From positions 62,001 to 126,000 of the forward strand of contig NZ_JSAK01000013.1 in the NCBI RefSeq assembly GCF_000802965.1: a DNA stretch of 64,000 nt. Reading direction: 5' to 3'. The stretch comes from Pseudomonas fluorescens (GTDB lineage: Bacteria > Pseudomonadota > Gammaproteobacteria > Pseudomonadales > Pseudomonadaceae). Position 1 is the first letter of the stretch. The number at the start of each line of letters is the position of its first letter. The notes under the pieces were generated by a model that was not told where the DNA came from, searched no databases, and saw only the letters and a program-made list of their open reading frames with translations. This document shows positions 52,091 through 61,194 of the stretch, in pieces. Position numbers and translations under genes: made by a program.

Positions 52091-52768
52091 ATGACGATAA
52101 TTCCAGAACTCTCCGTAACGCCCGACCAGCCGCTTGCCGAGCCGCGCAAGAGTCGCAAGAACAACCCGGAAAAGACCCGCGAAAATATCCTGCAAGAGGC
52201 TATTGTCGAGTTTGTGCAGCAGGGGCTTTCCGGCGCTCGCGTCGATGCGATCGCCGAGCGCATCCACACCTCCAAACGCATGATCTATTACTACTTCGGC
52301 AGCAAGGAACAGCTCTACGTCGAGGTGCTTGAGAAACTCTACGGCGACATCCGCAATACCGAAAACCGCCTGCATCTGGCCGAACTGGCACCGGTAGACG
52401 CGATTCGTCGGCTGGTGGAATTTACCTTCGATCACCATGATCGCAATGTCGATTTCGTGCGTATCGTCAGCATCGAGAACATTCACAATGCTGAATTTGT
52501 GAAGCGCTCCGATGCAATCAAGGCGATGAACAACACCATCCTCGATTCACTGGGCGAAATTTTGCGTCGCGGTGCCGAGGAAGGGTTGTTCCGCACCGGG
52601 CTTGATCCGTTGGACGTGCATTTGCTGATCAGCTCGTTCTGCTTCTATCGCGTCTCGAACCGCCATACCTTTGGTGAGATTTTTCAGATCGACTTGCCGG
52701 ACGAAAGCATCAAGCAGCGTCATCGGGAGATGATTTGCGAGTCCGTTCTGCGATATCTACAGGCCTGA
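52091..52768 (+). CDS. TetR family transcriptional regulator
   Basis: A 225-residue regulator. The helix-turn-helix lies at about 28-75 (RENILQEAIVEFVQQGLSGARVDAIAERIHTSKRMIYYYFGSKEQL), with a helical ligand domain after it. It lies 102 bases after quiC and before the shikimate dehydrogenase operon. It is probably the local regulator of these genes; the ligand is likely a pathway intermediate. Confidence 0.88.
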   Translation: MTIIPELSVTPDQPLAEPRKSRKNNPEKTRENILQEAIVEFVQQGLSGARVDAIAERIHTSKRMIYYYFGSKEQLYVEVLEKLYGDIRNTENRLHLAELAPVDAIRRLVEFTFDHHDRNVDFVRIVSIENIHNAEFVKRSDAIKAMNNTILDSLGEILRRGAEEGLFRTGLDPLDVHLLISSFCFYRVSNRHTFGEIFQIDLPDESIKQRHREMICESVLRYLQA

Positions 52769-52788
52769 TTCAGCTGTGTGAAGCGCCT

Positions 52789-52857
52789 TTGTAGGAGTCG
52801 GCTTGCTGGCGATTGCGTCTGTACGATCGCCATCGCCAGCGAGCCGGCTCCTACAGG
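52789..52857. repeat. Inverted REP pair, GTAGGAGTCGGCTTGCTGGCGAT class
   Basis: TTGTAGGAGTCGGCTTGC at 52789 faces CGAGCCGGCTCCTACAG ending at 52857. It lies between convergent TetR and shikimate dehydrogenase genes. Confidence 0.85.
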
Positions 52858-52862
52858 TTACG

Positions 52863-53717
52863 TCAGCCATTCATGCTCTGAAAATGCGCCAGCATCCGCT
52901 GAACATCCGGCACCACGCCGCTGAACAATTCGAACGCCTTCACCGCCTGAAACACCGCCATGTTGCCGCCATCCAGGGTGCGGCAGCCCAGGGCGCGGGC
53001 GTTGCGCAGCAGTTCGGTTTCCAGCGGAAAGTAAACAATCTCCGCCACCCACAACTCCGCCCGCAGCAACTCCACCGGCACGGGCATGCCCGGCAGTTTT
53101 TTCATGCCCATGGGCGTGGTGTTCACCAGGCCGTCAGCCTCGGCCAGCGTCAGTGCCAGGTCGTGACCGGCCACTGCGCGGCCGCTGCCGAAATGCTGAT
53201 TCAGATTGTCCGCCAGGCTCTGCGCACGGCTGATTTCCACGTCGAAAATGCTCAGCTGTTGTACGCCTTCGCTCAATAACGCGTGGGCCACTGCCGCACC
53301 AGCGCCACCGGCGCCCATTTGGACGACGCGCTCAACGGCAGCGCCCTGCAAGCCACGGCGAAAACCTTCGGCAAAGCCCAGGCAATCGGTGTTGTGGCCG
53401 ATGCGTTTGCCGTCCTTCAGCACCACGGTGTTTACCGCACCAATACCCCGGGCTTCTGGCGACAATTCGTCGAGCAGCGGGATGATCGCCTGCTTGCACG
53501 GAAACGTAATGTTCAGGCCGGTGAAATTCATGCGTTCGGCAGCCATCAGCAGGTCGGGCAGGGCGTTGCAGTCGAGTTTCAGTTGATCGAGGTCGATCAG
53601 GCGATAGAGGTAACGCAAACCCTGGGCATCGCCTTCATGCTCGTGCAACGCCGGGGTGCGAGAAGCCTGGATGCCGGCGCCGATCAGTCCGGCCAATACC
53701 GTTTGGTTCTGATTCAT
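52863..53717 (-). CDS. Shikimate/quinate dehydrogenase, AroE-like
   Basis: A 284-residue NAD(P)-dependent shikimate dehydrogenase homologue. It opens GLIGAGIQASRTPALHEHEG. The catalytic Lys is in LNITFPCKQAIIPLLDEL (about 73) and the Asp in GHNTDCLGFAEGF (about 108), with nucleotide binding at QMGAGGAGAAVAHAL. The N-terminus differs from biosynthetic AroE and matches catabolic paralogues that oxidise shikimate to dehydroshikimate. ATG 53717 is chosen over the TTG at 53726. It begins 5 bases after aroQ, so the two form one transcript feeding QuiC. Confidence 0.86.
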   Translation of the reverse strand: MNQNQTVLAGLIGAGIQASRTPALHEHEGDAQGLRYLYRLIDLDQLKLDCNALPDLLMAAERMNFTGLNITFPCKQAIIPLLDELSPEARGIGAVNTVVLKDGKRIGHNTDCLGFAEGFRRGLQGAAVERVVQMGAGGAGAAVAHALLSEGVQQLSIFDVEISRAQSLADNLNQHFGSGRAVAGHDLALTLAEADGLVNTTPMGMKKLPGMPVPVELLRAELWVAEIVYFPLETELLRNARALGCRTLDGGNMAVFQAVKAFELFSGVVPDVQRMLAHFQSMNG

Positions 53718-53722
53718 GACGT

Positions 53723-54163
53723 TCAACCCTTCAGACGTTGGCTGAAATGCTCCAGTGCCAGGCGATAGCCATGGCTGCCGAAACCGGCCAGTACCGCGGT
53801 GGCAATGCCCGAGACGAAGGAGTGATGACGGAACGGTTCGCGGGCGTGGACGTTGGACAGGTGCACTTCGATCACCGGCAATTCGCTGGCAACCAGCGCA
53901 TCACGGATCGCCACCGAGGTGTGGGTCCAGGCTGCCGGGTTGATCACGATCCCGGCGCAACGCTTGCGGGCGGCGTGAATCCAGTCGAGCAATTCGCCTT
54001 CGTGGTTGGTCTGGCGAAACTCCACTGCCAGGCCGAACTCTTCAGCGGCGCGGCCGCACATGGCGGAAATATCAGCCAGGGTTTCGTGGCCGTAAGTCGC
54101 CGGTTCACGGGTGCCCAGCAGATTCAGATTCGGGCCGTTGAGCACCAGAATGATGGGGGACAT
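53723..54163 (-). CDS. aroQ: Type II 3-dehydroquinate dehydratase
   Basis: A 146-residue dodecamer-forming dehydratase interconverting 3-dehydroquinate and 3-dehydroshikimate. Landmarks are [20 protein letters not shown] (catalytic Arg and Tyr), [33 protein letters not shown] (catalytic His near 100) and [17 protein letters not shown]. Together with QuiC and the dehydrogenase downstream it completes a dehydroquinate/shikimate to protocatechuate route. A second, housekeeping aroQ is expected elsewhere. Confidence 0.93.
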   Translation of the reverse strand: MSPIILVLNGPNLNLLGTREPATYGHETLADISAMCGRAAEEFGLAVEFRQTNHEGELLDWIHAARKRCAGIVINPAAWTHTSVAIRDALVASELPVIEVHLSNVHAREPFRHHSFVSGIATAVLAGFGSHGYRLALEHFSQRLKG

Positions 54164-54295
54164 CGAACTTTCTCCACTTATTATTTTTGGCGTTGGCCGA
54201 GGTTTTCAGCCTGTGGAGATAAATTGTACTAGCTAGTTAGTTTGGTCAATTGAAGAGGCGGTTAGTGGGCGTATTGTGTGCGGTGATCGGACATA

Positions 54296-54372
54296 AAAAG
54301 ATCGCAGCCTACGGCAGCTCCTACATTTGAAACGCGTTCCCCTGTAGGAGCTTTCGCAGGCTGCGATCTTTT
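54296..54372. repeat. Inverted repeat, AAAAGATCGCAGCCTACGGCAG class
   Basis: AAAAGATCGCAGCCTACGGC at 54296 faces GCAGGCTGCGATCTTTT ending at 54372. It lies after the LysR gene's stop and upstream of aroQ, and both strands have T-runs, so it can terminate the LysR transcript. Confidence 0.8.
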
Positions 54373-55282
54373 AACGAGGCAAATGCTCAACCAAAAAATC
54401 AATGAAGGCCCGCAATCGCAGAGGCATATGCCGGCTCTGCGGATAAAGCAAAGTAAACGGCCGCGAGCGCCCGCCATAAGGCTTTAGCACTTCCACCAGC
54501 GAACCATCGGCCAATTCCTTCTCGACGATAAAGCGATAGGTTTGAAACAACCCCGCCCCGTGTTTCGCCAGGGTCACGCCACCCAATACATCGTCGGAGC
54601 AGCTGAAGTTGCCCTCGGCCAGAATCTCCCTCTCAACGCCGTTGTCATTGAACAACCAGGCAATGCGCCGGCCGCTGCTGGGCAGTTCGTACTGAATGCA
54701 TTCGTGCTGTTGCAAGTCGTCGAGGGTTTGCGGCGTGCCGGCACGCTTGAGGTAGTCCGGGCTGGCAATCATCACCAGCACGCCGTCTTCGAGTTGCCGC
54801 GCGATCAGGCCGGAATCCGGAATCGCGCGGACGCGAATGGCCATGTCATAGCCTTCACCGACGAAATCGATATTGCGGTTGCTGATGTGCGACTCGACCT
54901 TCACCGCCGGAAACCGCGCACGAAACGCTGGCAGCAACGGCAGGATTCGATGGTGGGCGTAGGTGGTCGGAATACTGATACGCAAGGTCCCGGAAGGCAC
55001 TTGCTGCTGACCCATGACTTCGCGCTGGGCTTCGACCAGTTGCGCCAGTGCCTGTCGGCATTCCTCGTAATAGCGACGACCGCTGTCAGTCAATTTGACG
55101 CTGCGGGTGGTACGGGCGAACAATCGCACGCCCAGGCGTTCTTCCATGCGTGACACCGAACGGCTCACCGCGGCCGGGGTGACACCCGCTACCAGCGCCG
55201 CCGCGGTGAAGCTGCCAGCTTCTGCGGCCAGGCAGAACAGTTCGATGCTGCCCAGCTGAAGATCGTCAAATTGTCGCTGCAT
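54371..55282 (-). CDS. LysR family transcriptional regulator
   Basis: A 303-residue LysR protein of the CrgA/DsdC-like class. The helix-turn-helix is at about 12-65 (IELFCLAAEAGSFTAAALVAGVTPAAVSRSVSRMEERLG, ARTTRSVKLTDSGRRYYEECRQAL), and the effector domain begins near 95. It is divergent from the small tautomerase gene (119-base gap), which is its most likely target. Confidence 0.9.
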   Translation of the reverse strand: MQRQFDDLQLGSIELFCLAAEAGSFTAAALVAGVTPAAVSRSVSRMEERLGVRLFARTTRSVKLTDSGRRYYEECRQALAQLVEAQREVMGQQQVPSGTLRISIPTTYAHHRILPLLPAFRARFPAVKVESHISNRNIDFVGEGYDMAIRVRAIPDSGLIARQLEDGVLVMIASPDYLKRAGTPQTLDDLQQHECIQYELPSSGRRIAWLFNDNGVEREILAEGNFSCSDDVLGGVTLAKHGAGLFQTYRFIVEKELADGSLVEVLKPYGGRSRPFTLLYPQSRHMPLRLRAFIDFLVEHLPR

Positions 55283-55401
55283 GATTGATTACACCGGGGA
55301 TCAAATGAAGTGTCTGAATCAGTATTTATCAGATGCCGGCATACAGATACAGTGAGTTCACGTGGTAAGCCTTTCTTAATCAGCCGAGCAGGAGAAGCAG
55401 C

Positions 55402-55608
55402 ATGCCTTTCGTCAGCGTACGTATCACCCGTGACGGCGTTACCCGGGAGCAGAAAGCCCAGGTCATCGCTGAAATCACCGAGACTTTGCAACGCGTCCTC
55501 GGCAAGCCGCCGGAACTGACCCACATCGTGATCGAGGAAATCGATACGGATAACTGGGGATACAAGGGCATTACCACGACCGAGTTTCGAAAAAATCAGC
55601 CGGGGTGA
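55402..55608 (+). CDS. 4-oxalocrotonate tautomerase family protein
   Basis: A 68-residue tautomerase with the catalytic Pro after the initiator Met (MPFVSVRITRDG). The rest (REQKAQVIAEITETLQRVLGKPPELTHIVIEEIDTDNWGYKG) is a single beta-alpha-beta unit of the family, with the expected hydrophobic pattern. The second typical Arg pair is partly present (RITR). It isomerises a small unsaturated keto-acid or has an unrelated promiscuous role. GCAGGAGAAGC precedes the ATG. It is divergent from a LysR gene. Confidence 0.88.
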   Translation: MPFVSVRITRDGVTREQKAQVIAEITETLQRVLGKPPELTHIVIEEIDTDNWGYKGITTTEFRKNQPG

Positions 55609-55621
55609 TCCGATAAAGCAA

Positions 55622-55710
55622 CCTGTAGGAGCTGCCGCAGGCTGCGATCTTTTGACTTTGATTTTTTAAAGCAAGATCAAAAGATCGCAGCCTGCGGCAG
55701 CTCCTACAGG
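55622..55710. repeat. Inverted repeat, CCTGTAGGAGCTGCCGCAGGC class
   Basis: CCTGTAGGAGCTGCCGCAGG at 55622 is mirrored by a near-perfect complement ending at 55710, with an AT-rich spacer. The most complete example of this class in the window. Confidence 0.85.
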
Positions 55711-55739
55711 GATTGGATCGTTTTTCGGGATTACGCCGA

Positions 55740-55773
55740 CAAAAAAGCCGTCGTGATGACGGCTTTTTTTTTT
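55740..55773. terminator. Bidirectional Rho-independent terminator
   Basis: AGCCGTC (55746-55752) pairs with GACGGCT (55758-55764), flanked by an A-run on the left and ten T on the right. It can stop both the tautomerase transcript and the trmA transcript. Confidence 0.85.
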
Positions 55774-55786
55774 CTGGCATCTGCAA

Positions 55787-56866
55787 TCAGCGCCGGGTCA
55801 ACAACACCCCGGATTCCATGTGATGGGTCCACGGGAACTGGTCGAACATCGCGCATTGGGTGATGCGGTGGGTGTCGTGCAGTTGGGCGATGTTGGCCGC
55901 CAGGGTTTCCGGGTTGCAGGAAATGTACAGGATGTTGTCGAAGCGACGAGTCAGCTCGCAGGTGTCCGGGTCCATGCCGGCGCGGGGCGGGTCGACGAAG
56001 ACGCTGCCGAATTCGTAGCTCTTGAGATCGATGCCGTGCAGGCGGCGGAACGGCCGCACTTCGTTCAGCGCTTCGGTCAGTTCCTCGGCGGACAGTCGGA
56101 CCAGCGTGACGTTATCCACAGCGTTTTCGCTGAGGTTGCTCAAGGCTGCGTTGACCGAAGTCTTGCTGATTTCGGTGGCCAGCACTTTGCGCACACGGGT
56201 GGCGAGCGGCAGGGTGAAGTTGCCGTTGCCGCAATACAACTCCAGCAAATCGTCCGGGCGATCGCCGAGCGCGTCGTACGCCCAATTGAGCATCTTCTGG
56301 TTCACCGTGCCGTTGGGCTGGGTGAACGCGCCTTCCGGCTGGCGGTAGCTGAAGGTGCGGCCGCCGACTTCCAGCTTCTCGACCACATAATCATGACCGA
56401 TGACTTCGCGCTTGCCCTTGGAGCGGCCGATGATGCTGACGTTCAGGTCCGTCGCCAGCTTCGAGGCTGCTGCATGCCAGTGCTCATCCAGCGGACGGTG
56501 ATAACACAGGGTAATCATCGCATCGCCGGCCAGGGTGGTCAGGAACTCCACCTGAAACAGCTTGTGGCTCAACGCCGAACTGGCTTGCCATGCGGCCTTG
56601 AGCTGCGGCATCAACTGGTTGATGCGCAGGCTGGCGATCGGGAATTCTTCGATCAGGATCGGCGTGCGTTTGTCTTCCTGGGAAAACATCGCGTAGTGAC
56701 GCTCGCCGGCTTCGCGCCACAGGCGGAATTCGGCGCGCAGACGGAAGTTCTGCAGCGGCGAATCAAAGACGCTCGGCTGCGGTGCATCGAACGGGGCCAG
56801 CAGGTCACGCAAACGCGTGACCTTTTCTTCGAGCTGAACGGCGTAGGCCTGGGAATCAAAAGTCAT
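55787..56866 (-). CDS. trmA: tRNA (uracil-54-C5)-methyltransferase TrmA
   Basis: A 359-residue SAM-dependent methyltransferase forming ribothymidine at tRNA position 54. Features are [39 protein letters not shown] (SAM site, about 210), [17 protein letters not shown] and the catalytic Cys in [15 protein letters not shown] (about 318). ATG 56866 is chosen; it overlaps the stop of the upstream permease by ATGA, which couples them. A strong bidirectional terminator follows. Confidence 0.94.
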   Translation of the reverse strand: MTFDSQAYAVQLEEKVTRLRDLLAPFDAPQPSVFDSPLQNFRLRAEFRLWREAGERHYAMFSQEDKRTPILIEEFPIASLRINQLMPQLKAAWQASSALSHKLFQVEFLTTLAGDAMITLCYHRPLDEHWHAAASKLATDLNVSIIGRSKGKREVIGHDYVVEKLEVGGRTFSYRQPEGAFTQPNGTVNQKMLNWAYDALGDRPDDLLELYCGNGNFTLPLATRVRKVLATEISKTSVNAALSNLSENAVDNVTLVRLSAEELTEALNEVRPFRRLHGIDLKSYEFGSVFVDPPRAGMDPDTCELTRRFDNILYISCNPETLAANIAQLHDTHRITQCAMFDQFPWTHHMESGVLLTRR

Positions 56867-58158
56867 GCGTTGAACCAACCCAGTTTGATCACGAACAGAA
56901 TCGACAGGATCACCAGCGCCGGGTTCAGCTCACGGCCGCGACCGGACATCAACTTGATGGCGGTCCAGGCAATGAAACCGAAAGCGATGCCATTGGCGAT
57001 GGAGTAAGTGAACGGCATCGCCAGGGCGGTGATCACCACCGGCGCGGCAACGGTGATGTCGTCCCAGTCTATTTCGGCCAGACCGGATGTCATCAGCACG
57101 GCGACGAACAGCAGGGCCGGTGCAGTGGCGAAAGCAGGAACGCTGGCGGCCAGTGGCGAGAAGAACAGCGCCAGCAGGAACAGGAACGCAACGACAACGG
57201 CGGTCAGGCCGGTGCGGCCACCGGCACTCACGCCGGCGGCGGATTCGATGTAGCTAGTGGTGGTCGAGGTGCCCAGCAGGGAACCGGCCATGGCGGCAGT
57301 GCTGTCGGCGATCAGCGCACGGCCCATTTTCGGCATGTGGCCGTCCTTGCCCATCAGGCCGGCGCGCTTGGCGACGCCGATCAGGGTGCCGGAGTTGTCG
57401 AACAGGTCAACGAACAGGAAGGCGAAGATCACGCTGACCAGACCGATGTCCAGTGCGCCCTTGATGTCCAGTTGCAGGAAGGTCGGGGCCAGCGAAGGCG
57501 GCATCGACATCACGCCACCGAATGGAGTGAAGCCCAAGGCGATGGAAGCGATGGTCACCACCAGAATGCCGATCAGCACCGCACCGCGCACGGCAAGGGC
57601 TTCAAGCGCGACAATCAGGGCAAAGCCGAGGGTGGCGAGAATCGGAGCCGGTTGTTTCAGGTCGCCGAGGCCAACCATGGTCGCCGGGTTGCTGACCACG
57701 ATACCGGCGTTGTGCAGGGCAATCAGTGCCAGAAACAAACCGATACCGGCAGCAATCGCCGAGCGCAGCGGCAGCGGGATGCTGTTGATGATCCATTCAC
57801 GGATGCGGAAGATCGACAGCAGGAAGAAGCACACGGCCGAGATGAACACCGCACCCAGCGCCACTTGCCAAGTGTGGCCCATGTGCAGGACCACGGTGTA
57901 GGTGAAGAAGGCGTTCAGGCCCATGCCCGGTGCGAGGGCGATCGGGTAGTTGGCGATCAGGCCCATGACCGTCGAGCCGATGGCGGCTGCCAGGCAGGTG
58001 GCGACGAACACCGCGCCCTTGTCCATGCCGGTCTCGCCGAGGATGCTCGGGTTGACGAACAAAATGTAGGCCATGGCCAAAAAGGTCGTGACGCCCGCCA
58101 GAATCTCGGTGCGTACGTTGGTGTTGTGTGCCTTGAGTTGAAACAGCCTTTCCAGCAT
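56863..58158 (-). CDS. NCS2 purine permease, AzgA-like
   Basis: A 431-residue transporter with about 13 helices. It opens [37 protein letters not shown], as in AzgA adenine/guanine/hypoxanthine carriers. [40 protein letters not shown] and [23 protein letters not shown] are family blocks. It is coupled to trmA by a four-base overlap. The purine substrate fits the wider presence of amn, but the two are far apart. Confidence 0.9.
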   Translation of the reverse strand: MLERLFQLKAHNTNVRTEILAGVTTFLAMAYILFVNPSILGETGMDKGAVFVATCLAAAIGSTVMGLIANYPIALAPGMGLNAFFTYTVVLHMGHTWQVALGAVFISAVCFFLLSIFRIREWIINSIPLPLRSAIAAGIGLFLALIALHNAGIVVSNPATMVGLGDLKQPAPILATLGFALIVALEALAVRGAVLIGILVVTIASIALGFTPFGGVMSMPPSLAPTFLQLDIKGALDIGLVSVIFAFLFVDLFDNSGTLIGVAKRAGLMGKDGHMPKMGRALIADSTAAMAGSLLGTSTTTSYIESAAGVSAGGRTGLTAVVVAFLFLLALFFSPLAASVPAFATAPALLFVAVLMTSGLAEIDWDDITVAAPVVITALAMPFTYSIANGIAFGFIAWTAIKLMSGRGRELNPALVILSILFVIKLGWFNA

Positions 58159-58378
58159 GTCTGCTCCCCGTGGCGCGCCCGGCGCCGTGAATGTATCGAC
58201 CTCAACAGCAAAGCACAGACCACTGCAGGCGCCCGGGAATTTTCTGTGGGTCGGAAAAAGCCGCGCATCATACCAGTAGCACAGGGTTATGGCTGCTTAT
58301 GGCGGTGATCGTCGTCGATGTTTTGCGTTTAACCCAAACCGGCCATACTGCGCGCTGGTTTTGGGGATGGGTTTTTGC

Positions 58379-58819
58379 ATGAAAAAGCGTCTGTTGATCA
58401 GCTTGGCGATTTTGATGGCCTTGGGGACTCAGTCAGCCCTGGCGGCATCTGCTGCGCCATTGACCCAAGTGAAAGTGCTCAAGGTTGAATCGCCGGCCTG
58501 TGGCTATGAAGACATTGCCGAAGGGCAGGAACAGACGCGCTGCAATCACACCGGCCCGAACATCCGGATTTTCGTGCTGGAAGTTGGCTACGGTCGCAAG
58601 GCGCACGTTGCCCTGGATGGTTTTGACGTCAACGGAACACGTACGCCGGTCTGTGCTTTTGATAACGGCAACCTGACCGAATGCAGCGTCGGTAAAAAAA
58701 CCGTCGGCTATCTCTATATCTTCGATCTGGCGGGCAAGCAGGAAGGCACCTTTACCTTCAGCAACACGTCGATCAACGCGCCGGGCAACACCATGTCGAC
58801 GCAGCTTTACATCAAGTAA
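58379..58819 (+). CDS. DUF4879 secreted protein (YolA-like)
   Basis: A 146-residue protein with a signal peptide (MKKRLLISLAILMALG to about ALAA). The mature part contains VLKVESPACGYEDIAEGQEQTRC and CAFDNGNLTECSVGKKTVGYLYIFDL, with four Cys that could form two disulphides. This is the DUF4879 family, known from B. subtilis YolA; function is unknown. ATG 58379 gives the signal peptide; the frame from 58289 adds a non-signal stretch. Confidence 0.82.
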   Translation: MKKRLLISLAILMALGTQSALAASAAPLTQVKVLKVESPACGYEDIAEGQEQTRCNHTGPNIRIFVLEVGYGRKAHVALDGFDVNGTRTPVCAFDNGNLTECSVGKKTVGYLYIFDLAGKQEGTFTFSNTSINAPGNTMSTQLYIK

Positions 58820-58886
58820 CGGCTGGGCTCGAACAAGGGCAGGGAAAGCTGACTACGCTTTAAAGATTATTCCGTGGATTGCACTC

Positions 58887-59438
58887 ATGACCTTTAGAGC
58901 TTTGATTACCCTCGCCGAGGGCATCGATGACCTGCAAGCAGTGACCCTGGTCGATGTGCTACGCCGCGCCAAAGTGGAAGTGGTAGTGGCCAGCATCGAA
59001 GGGCGACGCATGCTCACCTGCGCCCGCGGCACTCGCCTGACGACCGATGCGATGCTGGTGGATTTGCTGGCCCAGCCATTCGACCTGATCGTTCTGCCCG
59101 GCGGTGCCGTCGGGGCGCAGCATTTGGCAGCCCATCAACCCTTGCAACAACTGATCAAGGATCAGGCCGCAGCCGGTCGCCTGTTCGCCGGCATCGCCGA
59201 AGCCCCGGCACTGGCGCTGCAAGCCTTTGGCGTATTGCGCCAGCGACGCATGACGTGCCTGCCGTCGGCCAGCCATCAACTGTCTGGCTGCAACTTTGTC
59301 GACCAACCGGTGGTGGTCGATGGCAACTGCATCACCGCCCAAGGCTCGGGCGCCGCGCTGGCGTTTGCCCTGACGCTGGTGGAACAGCTCTGCGGCAAAG
59401 CCGCGCGGGCGGCGGTGGCGGGGGAGTTGGTGGTTTAG
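58887..59438 (+). CDS. DJ-1/PfpI family protein lacking the catalytic Cys
   Basis: A 183-residue protein of the DJ-1/YajL/ThiJ subfamily (ALITLAEGIDDLQAVTLVDVLRRA with the conserved Glu; LIVLPGGAVGAQHL; MTCLPSASHQLSG; AQGSGAALAFALTLVEQLCG). The nucleophile elbow reads FAGIAEAP instead of AAICAxP, so the reactive Cys at about residue 104 is Ala and the next residue is Glu. The adjacent His of the HP pair is Leu (about 125). Glyoxalase, deglycase or oxidative-sensor chemistry that needs this Cys should be lost. The frame is intact, so a structural or chaperone-like role may remain. Confidence 0.85.
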   Translation: MTFRALITLAEGIDDLQAVTLVDVLRRAKVEVVVASIEGRRMLTCARGTRLTTDAMLVDLLAQPFDLIVLPGGAVGAQHLAAHQPLQQLIKDQAAAGRLFAGIAEAPALALQAFGVLRQRRMTCLPSASHQLSGCNFVDQPVVVDGNCITAQGSGAALAFALTLVEQLCGKAARAAVAGELVV

Positions 59439-60682
59439 ACGGCGTCAGCCTTCACCTCTTCCTTCGGCACATGCATCCGGTCGCGGTTGGCCAGGGTCGG
59501 GAAGAGTTTGATCCAGGTTCCGGTCACCACCAGCGTACCGATGCCGCCCATGACCACCGCCGGCACGGTGCCGAACCAGTGGGCGGTCAGGCCGGATTCG
59601 AATTCGCCTAACTGGTTGGAAGCGCCGATGAACAGACCGTTGACGGCGCTGACCCGACCGCGCATTTCGTCCGGGGTTTCCAGTTGTACGAAGGACGCAC
59701 GGATCACCATGCTGATCATGTCTGCCGCGCCCAGCACCACCAGCACGGCCAGGGAGAACCAGAACGAGGTCGACAGACCGAAGGCGATAGTCGCCACGCC
59801 GAACACACCCACGGCGGTGAACATCACCCGCCCGACGTTGCGTTCCACGGCAAATCGCGCGAGGAACAGCGACATCAATAGCGCCCCCACCGCCGGTGCC
59901 GATCGTAGCAGCCCCAGGCCCCACGGGCCGGTCAGCAGAATGTCCTTCGCGAATACCGGCAGCAACGCCGTCGCGCCACCGAGCAGGACGGCGAACAGAT
60001 CGAGGGAAATCGCCCCGAGGATGTCCGGACGGCTGCGAATGAAGCGAATGCCGGCCAGCAGCGAATCCAGAGTGGCCTTGCCCTTGTTCAGCGGCGTTTG
60101 CCGGGCGGGCAGGTTGAGCATCAGCGAACAAGCAATGATGTACAGGATCACCGTCGGGCCGTAGACCCAGACGCTGCCGAAGGCATAGAGCAAACCGCCG
60201 AGGGCCGGGGCGACGATGGTCGCCGATTGCTGGGCCGATTGCGCGGCGGCAACGGCGCGGGGGAACAGCGCGCTGGGGACGATGCTCGGCAGCAGGGCCT
60301 GAGTGGTCGGCATTTCGAAGGAGCGGGCGGCGCCCAGCAGGAATGCGAGGATAAAGATCATTTCCCGAGTGACATGGTCGGTCGCGCTGCCAATGGCCAG
60401 CGACAGGGCGATCAGTGCCTGCACGGACTGGCAGATCGCCGCGACCTTGCGCCGGTCATAGCGGTCGGCGACATGCCCGGTGTGCAGCATGAACAGCACC
60501 CGCGGCGCGAACTCCACCAGCCCGACCAGGCCCAGATCCAGCACGTTGCCGGTCAGCTGGTAGAGGTTCCAGCCAATGGCCACGGTGAGCATCTGAAAAC
60601 CGCTGGCGGTAAATACCCGTGCCAGCCAAAACGCGATGAAAGGGCGGTGATGACGTAACAGCAAGGGCTCTTGGCTGGGCAT
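59435..60682 (-). CDS. MFS transporter, EntS-like (MFS_3)
   Basis: A 415-residue major facilitator with 12 helices. It opens PFIAFWLARVFTASGFQMLTVAIGWNLYQLTG, and HTGHVADRYDRRKVAA is motif A. ARSFEMPTTQALLPSIVP and QLETPDEMRGRVSAVNGLFIGASNQLGEFESG are typical of the EntS/MFS_3 group of drug or siderophore exporters. It is convergent with the DJ-1-like gene, overlapping by four bases. Substrate is unknown. Confidence 0.88.
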   Translation of the reverse strand: MPSQEPLLLRHHRPFIAFWLARVFTASGFQMLTVAIGWNLYQLTGNVLDLGLVGLVEFAPRVLFMLHTGHVADRYDRRKVAAICQSVQALIALSLAIGSATDHVTREMIFILAFLLGAARSFEMPTTQALLPSIVPSALFPRAVAAAQSAQQSATIVAPALGGLLYAFGSVWVYGPTVILYIIACSLMLNLPARQTPLNKGKATLDSLLAGIRFIRSRPDILGAISLDLFAVLLGGATALLPVFAKDILLTGPWGLGLLRSAPAVGALLMSLFLARFAVERNVGRVMFTAVGVFGVATIAFGLSTSFWFSLAVLVVLGAADMISMVIRASFVQLETPDEMRGRVSAVNGLFIGASNQLGEFESGLTAHWFGTVPAVVMGGIGTLVVTGTWIKLFPTLANRDRMHVPKEEVKADAV

Positions 60683-60796
60683 TTGAGGGCAGATCTGCGG
60701 GAGGGGAAGGGCGAGATTATCACCAACCTGTAACAGGAAGTTGCGGTGATGGAAAATTTAGTTAGCTAGGTACCGATCATCTGCTGGGCCAGATTC

Positions 60797-60931
60797 CTGT
60801 GGCGAGGGCGCTTGCTCCCGTCAGGGCGCGAAGCGGCCTCAAACCCTGACATTTCGGCGCTTCAGGTAAACCGCATTTATCGATATGACGACTGCTGCGC
60901 AGTCGAGCACGAGCAAGCTCGCTCGCCACAG
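60797..60931. repeat. Inverted REP pair, CTGTGGCGAGGGCGCTTGC class
   Basis: CTGTGGCGAGGGCGCTTGC at 60797 faces GCAAGCTCGCTCGCCACAG ending at 60931, with the same GCGCGAAGCGGCC spacer motif as the copies at 6121 and 28424. Confidence 0.78.
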
Positions 60932-61020
60932 TAAATACCACAGCCCTATGAGGCAACTTGTCACGCGGCAAAAGACCACGCGGTTCATCCCCGGAAATGG
61001 GACTACTCTTTCAACGTTGC

Positions 61021-61034
61021 TTGATCCAGATCAA
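61021..61034. promoter_or_regulatory. Anr/FNR box TTGATCCAGATCAA upstream of cioAB
   Basis: A perfect TTGAT-N4-ATCAA palindrome 161 bases before the cioA start. Anr is the oxygen-responsive FNR homologue of Pseudomonas and represses cioAB at low oxygen in P. aeruginosa. The region from 60932 to 61194 has no gene. Confidence 0.75.
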
Positions 61035-61194
61035 AACCCTCCGCAGGAATTGGTTTGGTGGCCGTAAGGCCAGACTCCCTGCGTTGTGATGCGTAGAAAA
61101 AAAGAACAAATAGAGATTCGCCGCACTCCATATTCGTGGGGCCGAGGATGCAGGCCTCCAGCCGGCAGCCGTACTACCTGACAGAGGAAGACTT

